Shown in pieces: positions 1 through 6,233 of a stretch of DNA of 7,282 bases. Position 1 is the first letter of the stretch, and each line of letters starts with the position of its first letter. The stretch is from Spartobacteria bacterium (GTDB taxonomy: Bacteria > Verrucomicrobiota > Verrucomicrobiia > Chthoniobacterales > Chthoniobacteraceae). Made by a program: the position numbers and the translations under genes. Under the pieces are notes generated by a model, which saw only the letters and a program-made list of their open reading frames with translations, did not search any database and was not told where the DNA came from. The stretch is from assembly GCA_025355595.1 (NCBI GenBank), contig JANXZI010000295.1, positions 1 through 7,282 on the forward strand, read 5' to 3'.

Positions 1-323
1 TGAGTTACGAGGAAAAACAGGTCATAACATCTTACAACGAAACTCATATAAAATGGAAGTATGAGAGTATGACGATATGACGGAACGCGAGTGGCAGGGA
101 TTGCCAGAAAAACACGCGGGCGGGCATCGTGGAGCGTTGACGACCGGCGCGAGGGGAGGGGCGGCGCGATGCCAAGGGCTGTGCTACATTTTGTGCTACA
201 CCGGGCACATTTCTGCCCGTCGCTCTGCCAAAGCGGAAAAACAGCCGGAAACCCGCATGGATACTGGATTCGCAGGCGTTTGGAGCAACGCCAAGCAATG
301 CCGGGAAACCGCCAAAAATGCAA
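1..323. other. Gene-poor stretch next to a broken tRNA; possible element arm
   Basis: No convincing gene was found here. Open frames on both strands are short, have low-complexity Arg/Ala-rich translations and match no family I recognise. The first ~80 bases are clearly AT-richer than the rest of the window. On the plus strand, a frame open from the left edge to a TGA at 78-80 (25 codons) could be the tail of a gene entering from outside, but a frame this short is also expected by chance. The stretch holds a direct repeat GTGCTACA at 181-188 and 193-200, a 6-bp inverted repeat at 202-207/214-219, a second 6-bp inverted repeat at 275-280/287-292, and near-duplicate CCGGAAACC-like words around 245 and 301. 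Clustered short repeats beside a split tRNA resemble the arm region of an integrative-element attachment site. That reading is an inference, since no integrase is visible. Confidence 0.35.
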
Positions 324-362
324 TTTTGAGTCTAGCGCGTCTGCCAATTCCGCCACGTCGGC
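324..362 (-). pseudogene. 5' half of tRNA-Leu(CAA), interrupted at the anticodon loop
   Basis: Read on the minus strand from 362, the sequence follows a bacterial tRNA-Leu base for base through its first half. It has a 7-nt acceptor strand (GCCGACG), TG, a D-arm with GCG/CGC stem and GG in the loop, an anticodon 5' strand CTAGA, and loop CTCAAAA with anticodon CAA. The 3' anticodon strand should then be TCTAG, but the sequence reads TTGCA from 323 onward and pairing is lost. No variable arm, TTCGA T-loop or complementary acceptor strand (CGTCGGC) follows within the remaining 323 bases. What remains is therefore a precise half-tRNA, 34 nt after the stop of the 397-1077 gene. It could be a displaced attachment-site half, a tRNA split by an insertion whose other half lies beyond the window, or a decayed gene. 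It cannot give a functional tRNA as seen. Confidence 0.8.
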
Positions 363-396
363 TTCTCTGTTGAGTGGGAGAAACTAGGAAGGCTGT

Positions 397-1077
397 TCAG
401 TTTTGCAAGCCCCGAGGCGTGGCGAGGAGTTCCATCGCGACGAAGGTGGCGCGGAGGTCGGTGGGGTTGTGCAGAAGTCTGCGCAGGCGCGAGGCGAGGG
501 GGCTGCCGCCGCGTTCGAGGACGCTCGTGGTGCCCGCATTCCCGGTCGCCATGTGCGCGGTGTTTTCGAGCGTCTGCACAGGTTCCATCGCCACGCGGAC
601 ATTCATCCCACGGAACTCGCCGGCGATTCGCTCGATGGACGACGCAGCTTCCTCGATGCGTCCGGCACGCGCCATTTCCCGCGGCTGCTGCGCACGCATG
701 GGTGTGGGTGTGCGGATCTGTTTTGGAGGCTTTTTAACGGACAGCCTGGGCGATTGCATCCTGCCCTCGATGGGCTGGGCGACGCGCTGCGGAATCTGCT
801 GCGACTGGCGTGTGGCCGGCGCGGCGGCGGCGGGCGGCGGACGCTGCGGTTGCGAAGGCTGCGGGACGCCGAGCGACTCGAGGAAACGGCGCAGGCGCTC
901 CTGTTCGTCGCTGCCGGAATTTGCGGCAGGCTGCTGCGGGCGAGGCGAAGGCTGCGTGGATCCGTCGGCGGATTCCTTCCCCTTCTTTTTCTTTTCCAGC
1001 CACCAGTTGATCGCGCCGACGATGCCGGCGACGACGATGAAGATGAGCTTCCCTTCGATCAGGGCGAGCGTGATCAT
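397..1077 (-). CDS. Membrane-anchored Pro/Gln-rich protein of the NfeD-FloA operon
   Basis: A 226-residue protein of unknown function. Residues ~9-27 form one hydrophobic segment, followed by a Lys cluster (29-34) that fits an N-out/C-in single-pass anchor by the positive-inside rule. Residues ~38-135 are low-complexity Pro/Gln/Ala-rich and probably disordered. They are broken only by a short amphipathic piece, DEQERLRRFLESLGVP (57-72). The last ~35 residues are non-repetitive and probably helical (LRRLLHNPTDLRATFVAMELL). The start is well fixed: its ATG overlaps the floA stop as ATGA, and GAGGGCGG inside the end of floA is a plausible ribosome site, implying translational coupling. Its place as last gene after NfeD-like and floA suggests a partner or effector of the flotillin microdomain, with a short motif at each end joined by a flexible linker. 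Function is inferred from context only. Confidence 0.8.
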   Translation of the reverse strand: MITLALIEGKLIFIVVAGIVGAINWWLEKKKKGKESADGSTQPSPRPQQPAANSGSDEQERLRRFLESLGVPQPSQPQRPPPAAAAPATRQSQQIPQRVAQPIEGRMQSPRLSVKKPPKQIRTPTPMRAQQPREMARAGRIEEAASSIERIAGEFRGMNVRVAMEPVQTLENTAHMATGNAGTTSVLERGGSPLASRLRRLLHNPTDLRATFVAMELLATPRGLQN

Positions 1078-2123
1078 TTTCCGCCCTCGGGGCCGCGCGG
1101 CGTGCCGGCGATGGTCTCACGCATGGAGGTGTCGGCCTGCACGTTTTTCATCTTCATGTAGTCCATGATGCCCATGTTCCCGCTGCGGAATGCATCGGCC
1201 ATCGCGAGCGGGATCTGCGCCTCGGCCTCGACGACCTTGGCGCGCATCTCCTGCGTGCGCGCGTGCATCTCCTGCTCGGTGGCGACGGCCTGCGCGCGCT
1301 GCGCTTCGGCGCGGGCCTGCGCGGTGCGCTTGTCGGCCTCGGCCTGCTCGGCCTGGAGTTTTGCGCCGATGTTCTCGCCCACGTCCACGTCGGCGATGTC
1401 GATCGAGAGGATTTCAAACTGCGTGCCGCTGTCGAGGCCCTTGGCGAGCACGGTCTTGGAAATGCGGTCAGGATTTTCGAGCACGTCCTTATACGTTTCC
1501 GATGAGCCGATGCTCGTCACGATACCTTCGCCGACACGCGCGATGATGGTCTCCTCCGTCGCGCCGCCGACGAACCGATCGAGATTCGTCCGCACCGTCA
1601 CGCGTGCTTTTACTTTCACGCCGATGCCGTCCTTGGCCACGCCGTCAATGGTCGCGCGCCCGCTGGCGGCGTTTGGGCAATCAATCACCTTCGGGTTGAT
1701 GCTCGTCTTCACCGCTTCGAGCACGGTCTTGCCGGTGCCCTTCGTCGCGAGGTCAATGGCGCAGGCGCGGTTCCAATCGAGCGTGATGCCCGCCTTGTGC
1801 GCGGCGATGAGCGAGAGGATGCAGTTGTTCACGTCGCCGCCTGAGAGGTAGTGCGCCTCGATGGGATCGGTCTCGAGATGGAGGCCGGCTTTCGTCGCGG
1901 TGATGCGCGCATCCACGATCTGGGAGACCGGCACGCCGCGCAGGCGCATCGCGATCATGGTGACGATGCTCACGGGCGCGTCGGCGACTTTCGCGCGGAT
2001 CCAGATGCCGAGGAAATTGAAAAGGATCAGCGAGATGCCGAGGAGGACGACGATGATCACACCGATCGTGATGGGGCTGCTGAGGATGCCGGTGAGGTCT
2101 GCGAGGATGAGCGGGATGTTCAT
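1074..2123 (-). CDS. floA: Flotillin-like protein FloA
   Basis: At 349 residues it is close to Bacillus FloA (about 330). FloA is a bacterial flotillin of the UPF0365 family that forms membrane foci, organises lipid microdomains and affects membrane fluidity and assembly of membrane complexes. A hydrophobic hairpin or membrane segment spans ~19-40, with short hydrophilic ends. The SPFH/PHB-like domain follows, carrying the very conserved run VGGATEETIIARVGEGIV (175-192) and ISKTVLAKGLDSGTQFEILS with IDIADVDVGENIGA after it (211-244). An Ala/Glu/Gln-rich coiled coil at ~245-300 serves oligomerisation, and a short tail ends in GPEGGK. The ATG is 15 nt after the NfeD-like stop, with no clear Shine-Dalgarno, so coupling to the upstream gene is likely. 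The downstream gene starts inside its stop codon. Family assignment is secure; lipid-raft function is carried over from Bacillus. Confidence 0.95.
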   Translation of the reverse strand: MNIPLILADLTGILSSPITIGVIIVVLLGISLILFNFLGIWIRAKVADAPVSIVTMIAMRLRGVPVSQIVDARITATKAGLHLETDPIEAHYLSGGDVNNCILSLIAAHKAGITLDWNRACAIDLATKGTGKTVLEAVKTSINPKVIDCPNAASGRATIDGVAKDGIGVKVKARVTVRTNLDRFVGGATEETIIARVGEGIVTSIGSSETYKDVLENPDRISKTVLAKGLDSGTQFEILSIDIADVDVGENIGAKLQAEQAEADKRTAQARAEAQRAQAVATEQEMHARTQEMRAKVVEAEAQIPLAMADAFRSGNMGIMDYMKMKNVQADTSMRETIAGTPRGPEGGK

Positions 2124-2138
2124 AAAGTGGAGGGCGTT

Positions 2139-2642
2139 CTATTTGGTTGCCGCGGGAACGGAAGGTGAATCGGGCGCGGTATGCCGCTGCACGATCACGC
2201 ACGAGCCCTCCGCGCGCACGATGCGCACGCTGGTTCCCGTTTCGAGAAAATCACCGCCGGTAATCGCATCCACGCGATGGCCCGCGACGAGGATCGTGCC
2301 GCTCGGGCGCAGCGGCGTGAGGGCGGTGCCGATCTGCCCGGCGAGTGCCGCGAGGCCATCGGCCTGCGTGGTGCCGATGCCGGCGGCGGAGAGCGTCATG
2401 CGGCGACCGAAGCGCGTGTGCTGGAATTGCGTGGCCCAAAACCACCACAGCGCGGCGGTGGCTGCGCTCGTCGCGAGCAGCGTGAGATTCCCAGCCGCTG
2501 CGCCGATGTCGCTGTACGCGGTGAAGACCGCGGCGATGAGCAGGATGCCGCCGATGATTCCGGCGATGATGCCTGGCAAAAACATCTCGAGGAAAAGCAG
2601 CGCGACACCTGCGATGGCGAGGGCGATGACCGTGCTCAGCAT
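2139..2642 (-). CDS. NfeD-like membrane protein with C-terminal OB-fold
   Basis: A 167-residue protein of the short NfeD class, which lacks the N-terminal ClpP-like protease domain. Hydrophobic helices at ~4-43 (two closely spaced segments split by FLPG) and ~52-70 form the membrane part. Residues ~100-155 have the NfeD OB-fold signature: LAGQIGTALTPLRPSGTI, then GHRVDAITGGDFLETGTSVRI and a final strand ending VIVQRH. The tail is short and Pro/Ser/Ala-rich. NfeD proteins are encoded next to flotillins/stomatins across bacteria and act as their membrane partners, and here floA begins 15 nt downstream. The region before the ATG lies in a heptamer-repeat inverted repeat and shows no AGGAG-type ribosome site, so folding of that repeat could affect initiation. 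Family call is confident; the partnership is inferred from gene order plus the known family pattern. Confidence 0.88.
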   Translation of the reverse strand: MLSTVIALAIAGVALLFLEMFLPGIIAGIIGGILLIAAVFTAYSDIGAAAGNLTLLATSAATAALWWFWATQFQHTRFGRRMTLSAAGIGTTQADGLAALAGQIGTALTPLRPSGTILVAGHRVDAITGGDFLETGTSVRIVRAEGSCVIVQRHTAPDSPSVPAATK

Positions 2643-2651
2643 TGGGAGTGG

Positions 2652-2740
2652 GTTGAGAGTTGACGGTTGAGAGTTGAGAGGCGGAAGGGAGCAAAGAGTG
2701 CGGGGTCTTTCCTCTCAACTTTCAACTCTCAACTGTTCAG
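2652..2740. repeat. Inverted pair of heptanucleotide tandem-repeat arrays (hairpin)
   Basis: On the plus strand, four 7-mers with consensus GTTGAGA occupy 2652-2679 (the second is GTTGACG). Facing them, 7-mers with consensus TCTCAAC occupy 2713-2733 (the middle one is TTTCAAC), followed by a degenerate unit at 2734-2740. The arrays are separated by 33 nt, and the two bases next to each array (GG at 2680-2681, CC at 2711-2712) also pair. This gives an imperfect stem of roughly 20-25 bp around a 29-nt loop, with a possible inner helix in the loop (TCTTT against AAAGA on the minus strand). The degenerate unit overlaps the stop codon of the 2737-3594 gene, and the left array lies just upstream of the NfeD-like start. 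There is no T-run, so it is not a classical intrinsic terminator. Confidence 0.85.
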
Positions 2741-3594
2741 TCCCGCACGCGGCTCGGCCTCACGTAGTCCTCGTCGGCACCGCGCGCGGGTGCCGGTCCC
2801 GGACGTGAGGCGCCGTGGGGGCCGGCGGTGTCGCGTCGGTCGCCGGTGAAGACGTTGTGGAAGAAGTCGCCGATCTGCCGCCCGCGACGGGTCATGTGAT
2901 TTCCCACGCGATCAAAAAATTGATCCGCCTCGTCATTCGCGCGCTGGAAGCTGGGACTGAATTTTCCCGATGTCGTCCGCACGGGGCGTTCCTCCGGCGC
3001 AGGCTGGTAACGGGGTGCAGGGGCCGGGACAAATGCGGGTTCTTCCACGGGTGCGGGCGCGGTGGCGATCGGCCTGCGACGAGCGGTGAGCCCGTCGATG
3101 GAGAGGACTTTTCCGGTCGTGGCGGAAATGTTCACGGTCGCCGTGTTGCCGCTCTGCTCGTCGGTCAGACGCACTTCCCAGACTGGAGCGCCGGACTTGC
3201 TGCCGGCGTGCAGCCAGTAGTTCGCGTGGTCGTAGGCAAAGGCGGTCTTCTTCGCCTCGCGCTCGGCGACGGTGTGCGCGCCGTCACTGTCGAGGCTGAG
3301 CTGGCTCATGTTCAAGGCCGACCCGTCTGAGCGTGCGGCGCGATCCCCGGCGAGCTGTTTGCCCTGCACGGAAAAGATTTTCCCGGACGTGCTGCCCGCC
3401 GCGCTTTTCACGGTGATCTTCCACACCTTGGGCTCGGGTGCCCCATTTTCGCCGCGCATCTCGGTGGTGTTGTCGAGGAATGCCTCGCCCTTCTTTTCAC
3501 CGAGGATGCGCAGGGCCTCGTAGGCGGTGGCCGCGCGCGCGGCTGACGATGCGATGATGATGGCGAAGACGAGCAGGGCTGTTCTCATGGGCAT
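2737..3594 (-). CDS. Exported PepSY-like domain protein
   Basis: A 285-residue protein. Residues 1-21 form a signal peptide with a basic start, a hydrophobic core (ALLVFAIIIASS) and an ARA cleavage motif before ATAY. Two related units follow. One is PKVWKITVKSAAG with a return strand GKIFSVQGKQL (~55-82); the other is APVWEVRLTDEQSGN with TGKVLSIDGL (~136-169). The W-x-[IV/V]-strand, turn, GK-[IV]-x-S[IV] pattern resembles the beta-hairpin of PepSY-type domains, which often inhibit or chaperone extracytoplasmic partners. Residues ~173-210 are a Pro/Ala-rich linker. A charged helical part follows (~215-250, containing FFDRVGNHM and IGDFFHNVF), then a disordered Arg/Pro tail. A second ATG six bases downstream (3588) is an equally possible start, and neither has a strong ribosome site. 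It starts 64 nt after obg, so cotranscription is possible. Its partner and function are unknown. Confidence 0.75.
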   Translation of the reverse strand: MPMRTALLVFAIIIASSAARAATAYEALRILGEKKGEAFLDNTTEMRGENGAPEPKVWKITVKSAAGSTSGKIFSVQGKQLAGDRAARSDGSALNMSQLSLDSDGAHTVAEREAKKTAFAYDHANYWLHAGSKSGAPVWEVRLTDEQSGNTATVNISATTGKVLSIDGLTARRRPIATAPAPVEEPAFVPAPAPRYQPAPEERPVRTTSGKFSPSFQRANDEADQFFDRVGNHMTRRGRQIGDFFHNVFTGDRRDTAGPHGASRPGPAPARGADEDYVRPSRVRD

Positions 3595-3658
3595 GAATGA
3601 TGCCGTCGGGCTGCGAAATTTCCAGCACTAACGCACAGGCGGCGCGGACCGCGCAAAG

Positions 3659-4840
3659 TCACTCTTCCAATTCGGCGGGTGATTCGGCGGGCGCGGGCTC
3701 CGCGCTCGTCCGCGGCTCCTCGGGGATCAGTTCGCCGAGGCGGGCCTTCAGCTTGTCGAGCCCCTCGGACTGCTCGGCGGACACGGGGAAAACCTCCAGC
3801 TTTTTGTAGCGCGTCTTGAAGTGCTTGAGCTTCGTCTTCGCGCCCGCGAGATCCATTTTGTTTGCCACGACGACCCACGGCCGCTCGCTCAGCGTCGGGT
3901 CGTAAAGATCCAGTTCCTTGCGCAGCTTCTGCAAATCTTCCAGCGGCTCGCGCCCTTCGCTGCCCGCCATATCGATCACGAAGATCAGCAGTTTGCACCG
4001 CACGATGTGCCGCAGGAAATCGTGGCCGAGGCCGACATTCTCACTCGCGCCCTCGATGAGCCCCGGGATGTCCGCGACAGTCACGCGGCGGTAGTTCGCG
4101 AGATCCACCACGCCGATGTGCGGCGTGAGCGTCGTGAAGGGATACGGCGCGATTTTCGGATGCGCGTTGGAAATGTGCGAGAGCAGCGTGCTCTTGCCCG
4201 CGTTCGGGTAGCCGACGAGCCCGGCATCCGCGATCTTCCGCAGCTCGACGTAAAACACGCCCTCCTCGCCCTCGACGCCGTCAGTGTACTGGCGCGGCAC
4301 GCGGTTGCGGCTGCTCTTAAAATGCACGTTGCCCTTGCCGCCGTCGCCGCCCTTGCAGAGCACAAAATCCACGTCCGGCTTGTCGAGGTCCATCACGAGT
4401 TCCAGTTCATCCGGATCCACTTTTTCTTTCCTGCGCGGCGTGTGGCGGTGGTCGAGCTTCGCGGCCTCCTCGTCGGTGAGCGTTTCGAGATTCAGAAATG
4501 AAGTCGTGTCGCGCGGTGCCGGGCCGGTCTCCTCGGGCGTGAACGGCATGCGATACACGAGCGTGCCGATGGGCACCTTGTAGATCGCGTCCGGAGCGGC
4601 GCGTCCGGTACAGTTCTTCGAGCCACCGTTCTCGCCGGTCTTCGCCTTCAGATTCGACTGGTAGTGAAACTCCACGAGGTTGTCCACGTTCGGATCCGGC
4701 CGCAGGATCACGCTCCCGCCGCGTCCGCCATCGCCGCCGTCCGGCCCTCCACGCGGCACAAATTTTTCCCGGCGAAATGAAACGGCCCCTCGCCCGCCCT
4801 TGCCGGCCTTGGCGTGAATCTGGATGTGGTCAACGAACAT
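3659..4840 (-). CDS. obg: GTPase Obg/CgtA, ribosome-associated
   Basis: A 393-residue Obg-family GTPase involved in late 50S subunit assembly and stringent/growth control. The start MFVDHIQIHAKAGKGGRGAV is the standard Obg N-terminus, with AAGGTG five bases before the ATG. The frame stays open another 99 codons upstream, but that part is not Obg-like. The glycine-rich Obg fold covers ~1-190 (GGPDGGDGGRGG, KGGDGGKGN). The G domain follows with G1 GYPNAGKST (200-208), G2 TT (226-227), G3 DIPG (257-260) with the switch-II run LIEGASENVGLGHDF, G4 NKMD (337-340) and G5 SAE (364-366). The end is a short acidic Ala/Pro/Glu tail, with no Bacillus-type OCT domain. The odd point is that the stretch between VPIGT and CKGG is about 77 residues, against about 31 in E. 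coli, so the Obg domain carries ~46 extra charged residues. All catalytic motifs are intact. Confidence 0.97.
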   Translation of the reverse strand: MFVDHIQIHAKAGKGGRGAVSFRREKFVPRGGPDGGDGGRGGSVILRPDPNVDNLVEFHYQSNLKAKTGENGGSKNCTGRAAPDAIYKVPIGTLVYRMPFTPEETGPAPRDTTSFLNLETLTDEEAAKLDHRHTPRRKEKVDPDELELVMDLDKPDVDFVLCKGGDGGKGNVHFKSSRNRVPRQYTDGVEGEEGVFYVELRKIADAGLVGYPNAGKSTLLSHISNAHPKIAPYPFTTLTPHIGVVDLANYRRVTVADIPGLIEGASENVGLGHDFLRHIVRCKLLIFVIDMAGSEGREPLEDLQKLRKELDLYDPTLSERPWVVVANKMDLAGAKTKLKHFKTRYKKLEVFPVSAEQSEGLDKLKARLGELIPEEPRTSAEPAPAESPAELEE

Positions 4841-5036
4841 CCGCGCACCTTCATGGGAATGCAGCGGCGTGTCGAGGATCGTGCGCTTTCGTTCCGCGAA
4901 CACCACGTTCATTTTGATGATAGAAACTGCACTCCACGCAGGGACGCGATAGTAACCGACCCCCAAATCTGAATTTTGCAGAGGCATCCACTTGAACGAT
5001 CCAGTGCCGCCACTCGGGTTTCGAATGTGATCGCAA
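4841..5036 (-). other. Upstream region of obg, no separate gene
   Basis: A 196-bp gap between the methyltransferase-like gene and obg. It is less GC-rich than the flanking genes, with AT-rich runs near 4913-4923 and 4965-4980, which fits a transcription start region for obg. I could not find a pair of -35/-10 boxes with good spacing, so no promoter is called. The obg frame remains open through this stretch, with an in-frame ATG at 4912 that would add 24 residues. The family N-terminus and the ribosome site at 4840 argue against that start. Confidence 0.4.
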
Positions 5037-6035
5037 TTAATCTGCCGAATCGTGTGGCGTCGCACCGGTGATGCGCCGCCCTTCACGCGTCCAGCGCTGC
5101 ACCGCAGCCGCGCGGCCTTTGCGCAGTTGCTTCGCAAGTTCCGGCACGTCGCGTTTCTGCGCCATCAGTTCCTCGACTCCTGCCTCGCTGCAACTCAGCA
5201 CATCGAAATGTCCCTTCTCATCGCGGGGGCGTCCGATGATCCGTGAAAAGCCGCGCATGTCCGCCGTGTCTGTGCCCCGCCGCGTGAGCACGAGGAAACT
5301 ATACGGCAGCGTGCCCATATCGATCCCCAACTCGCGGCCAAACTGCGCCCAGCGCGCATCGCGCGAAGCCTCGGACGGCACGCGCGCAAAGTGATGGCAC
5401 CAGTGCGCCGCATTTTCCGGCGCGAGCATCCCGCACCGCGCCGCGTGCGTGCAGGGCGCGATGATGTCGAATTCTCCGCGCAATTTCTCGCGCACAAAGA
5501 TCAGCCGCCGGCTGTCCGCGTGCGTGCCCGCCTCGACCCAGATGATCTCCTCCGCGCGCCGTGCCGCAGCGATGAGGCGGTGTGCCGCGTCGTCGTCCAT
5601 TTCATTCAGCACATGGCTCACGAGCAGCAGCGACCCGGCGACCGCATCCGCTGCATCCGCCTTCATCCGCACGCGCACTTTCGGGAAATTTTCTCGCGCC
5701 CGCGCCTCTGCAAAACGCATCGCATTCGCGGAGACATCCGTGAGCGTCAGCGACTCGAAGCCTTCCCACGCGCCGACCACACGCCGCCCCGCGATGCCGC
5801 TGCCGCACCCCCAGTCCACGATATTTTTCGCAGCGGGACGCCATCCTCGGGCATGCAGTTCGCCAAGCACCGCGTCCCATTTCCACCCGATGCGCTCGCC
5901 GAAGCTCGCGTCGTACAGCGCGAGATCATTCTCACTTTTCCAATACCCGCCGCCTGCACACGAGCCGTCGAGAAATCGCGCCCGCAGCGCCGCGAGTGCG
6001 GCCAGTTCCGGCTTCGTAAAAATCGCGTTCCCCAT
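5037..6035 (-). CDS. Rsm22-family methyltransferase-like protein with candidate Fe-S cysteines
   Basis: A 332-residue protein of the small-ribosomal-subunit Rsm22/METTL17 type. The class I methyltransferase core has motif I VDWGCGSG (73-80) for SAM binding, an acidic motif II at LTLTDVS (D100) and the post-core motif SHVLNEM (140-146). The part typical of the family follows: IIAPCTHAARC (191-201), HWCHHFARV (211-219), PYSFLVLTRRG (244-254) and GHFDVLSC (275-282). Cys195, Cys201, Cys213 and Cys282 sit in the order used for the 4Fe-4S cluster of mitochondrial METTL17, with the first pair spaced Cx5C. The family acts in small-subunit assembly; whether bacterial members methylate rRNA is not settled. 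The ATG is 21 nt after the small lipoprotein stop, with only a weak CGGCGG ribosome site. Being near obg, another ribosome assembly factor, supports a ribosomal role. Family call is confident; the cluster is inferred. Confidence 0.82.
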   Translation of the reverse strand: MGNAIFTKPELAALAALRARFLDGSCAGGGYWKSENDLALYDASFGERIGWKWDAVLGELHARGWRPAAKNIVDWGCGSGIAGRRVVGAWEGFESLTLTDVSANAMRFAEARARENFPKVRVRMKADAADAVAGSLLLVSHVLNEMDDDAAHRLIAAARRAEEIIWVEAGTHADSRRLIFVREKLRGEFDIIAPCTHAARCGMLAPENAAHWCHHFARVPSEASRDARWAQFGRELGIDMGTLPYSFLVLTRRGTDTADMRGFSRIIGRPRDEKGHFDVLSCSEAGVEELMAQKRDVPELAKQLRKGRAAAVQRWTREGRRITGATPHDSAD

Positions 6036-6056
6036 CCGCCGGATGCCGGGCAGGGG

Positions 6057-6233
6057 CTACCTGTCCTTGAGTTCTTTTTTCGGCACGTATTCCTCGCCCT
6101 TGCGGGCCGCCTTGTAGTGGTCATTCCAATCGCCCTTCGGCTTCGGCGGAGAGAAATCCTTCTGGTGCATGACCATGTTGGTATTGCAACCGGCGAACAG
6201 CATGACGGCGAGGGCGGGGACGAGGAACTTCAT
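6057..6233 (-). CDS. Small lipoprotein, 58 residues
   Basis: Starts MKFLVPALAVMLFAGC, a short lipoprotein signal with lipobox LFAGC and acylation site Cys16. The mature part is only ~43 residues, polar and Lys/Asp/Pro-rich (HQKDFSPPKPKGDWNDHYKAA, in two pieces, ending EEYVPKKELKDR). I chose the ATG at 6233 because the frame extends to a TTG at 6251 that would add six residues ahead of a perfectly formed signal peptide, and neither has a strong ribosome site. Asn follows the acylated Cys, so there is no Asp at +2 of the kind that retains lipoproteins in the inner membrane of E. coli. An outer-membrane, periplasm-facing location is therefore plausible. It lies 21 nt upstream of the methyltransferase-like gene and may share its transcript. 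I do not recognise a family and infer no function. Confidence 0.65.
   Translation of the reverse strand: MKFLVPALAVMLFAGCNTNMVMHQKDFSPPKPKGDWNDHYKAARKGEEYVPKKELKDR

Noticed and set aside
324..362. Group I intron in tRNA-Leu
   Set aside because: The classic bacterial intron of tRNA-Leu lies within a UAA anticodon. Here the anticodon is CAA, the break is at the loop/stem boundary, and I could not see conserved group I core elements in the remaining 323 bases. A longer intron cannot be excluded without more sequence.
77..387. Two overlapping plus-strand open frames of 98 codons running into the tRNA fragment
   Set aside because: Translations are low in hydrophobic core and rich in Arg/Gly/Ala, match no family, and their 3' ends are simply the complement of the tRNA half. 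They could at most be a decayed gene tail.
374..1168. Long plus-strand frames opposite the 397-1077 gene
   Set aside because: Antisense shadows: Cys/Arg/Ser-rich without domain signs, while the minus-strand frame has a membrane anchor and an ATGA overlap with floA.
1165..1851. 228-codon plus-strand frame opposite floA
   Set aside because: It is the complement of the highly conserved FloA coding sequence and has biased, family-less composition.
3642..3654. GC-rich inverted repeat after obg (GCGCG, 3-nt loop, CGCGC) as an intrinsic terminator
   Set aside because: Only five base pairs and no T-run follows on the minus strand; palindromes like this arise often in such GC-rich DNA.
4841..5137. 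99-residue N-terminal extension of Obg
   Set aside because: The family starts at MFVDH with a ribosome site at 4840; the upstream translation is not Obg-like and runs over the end of the neighbouring gene.
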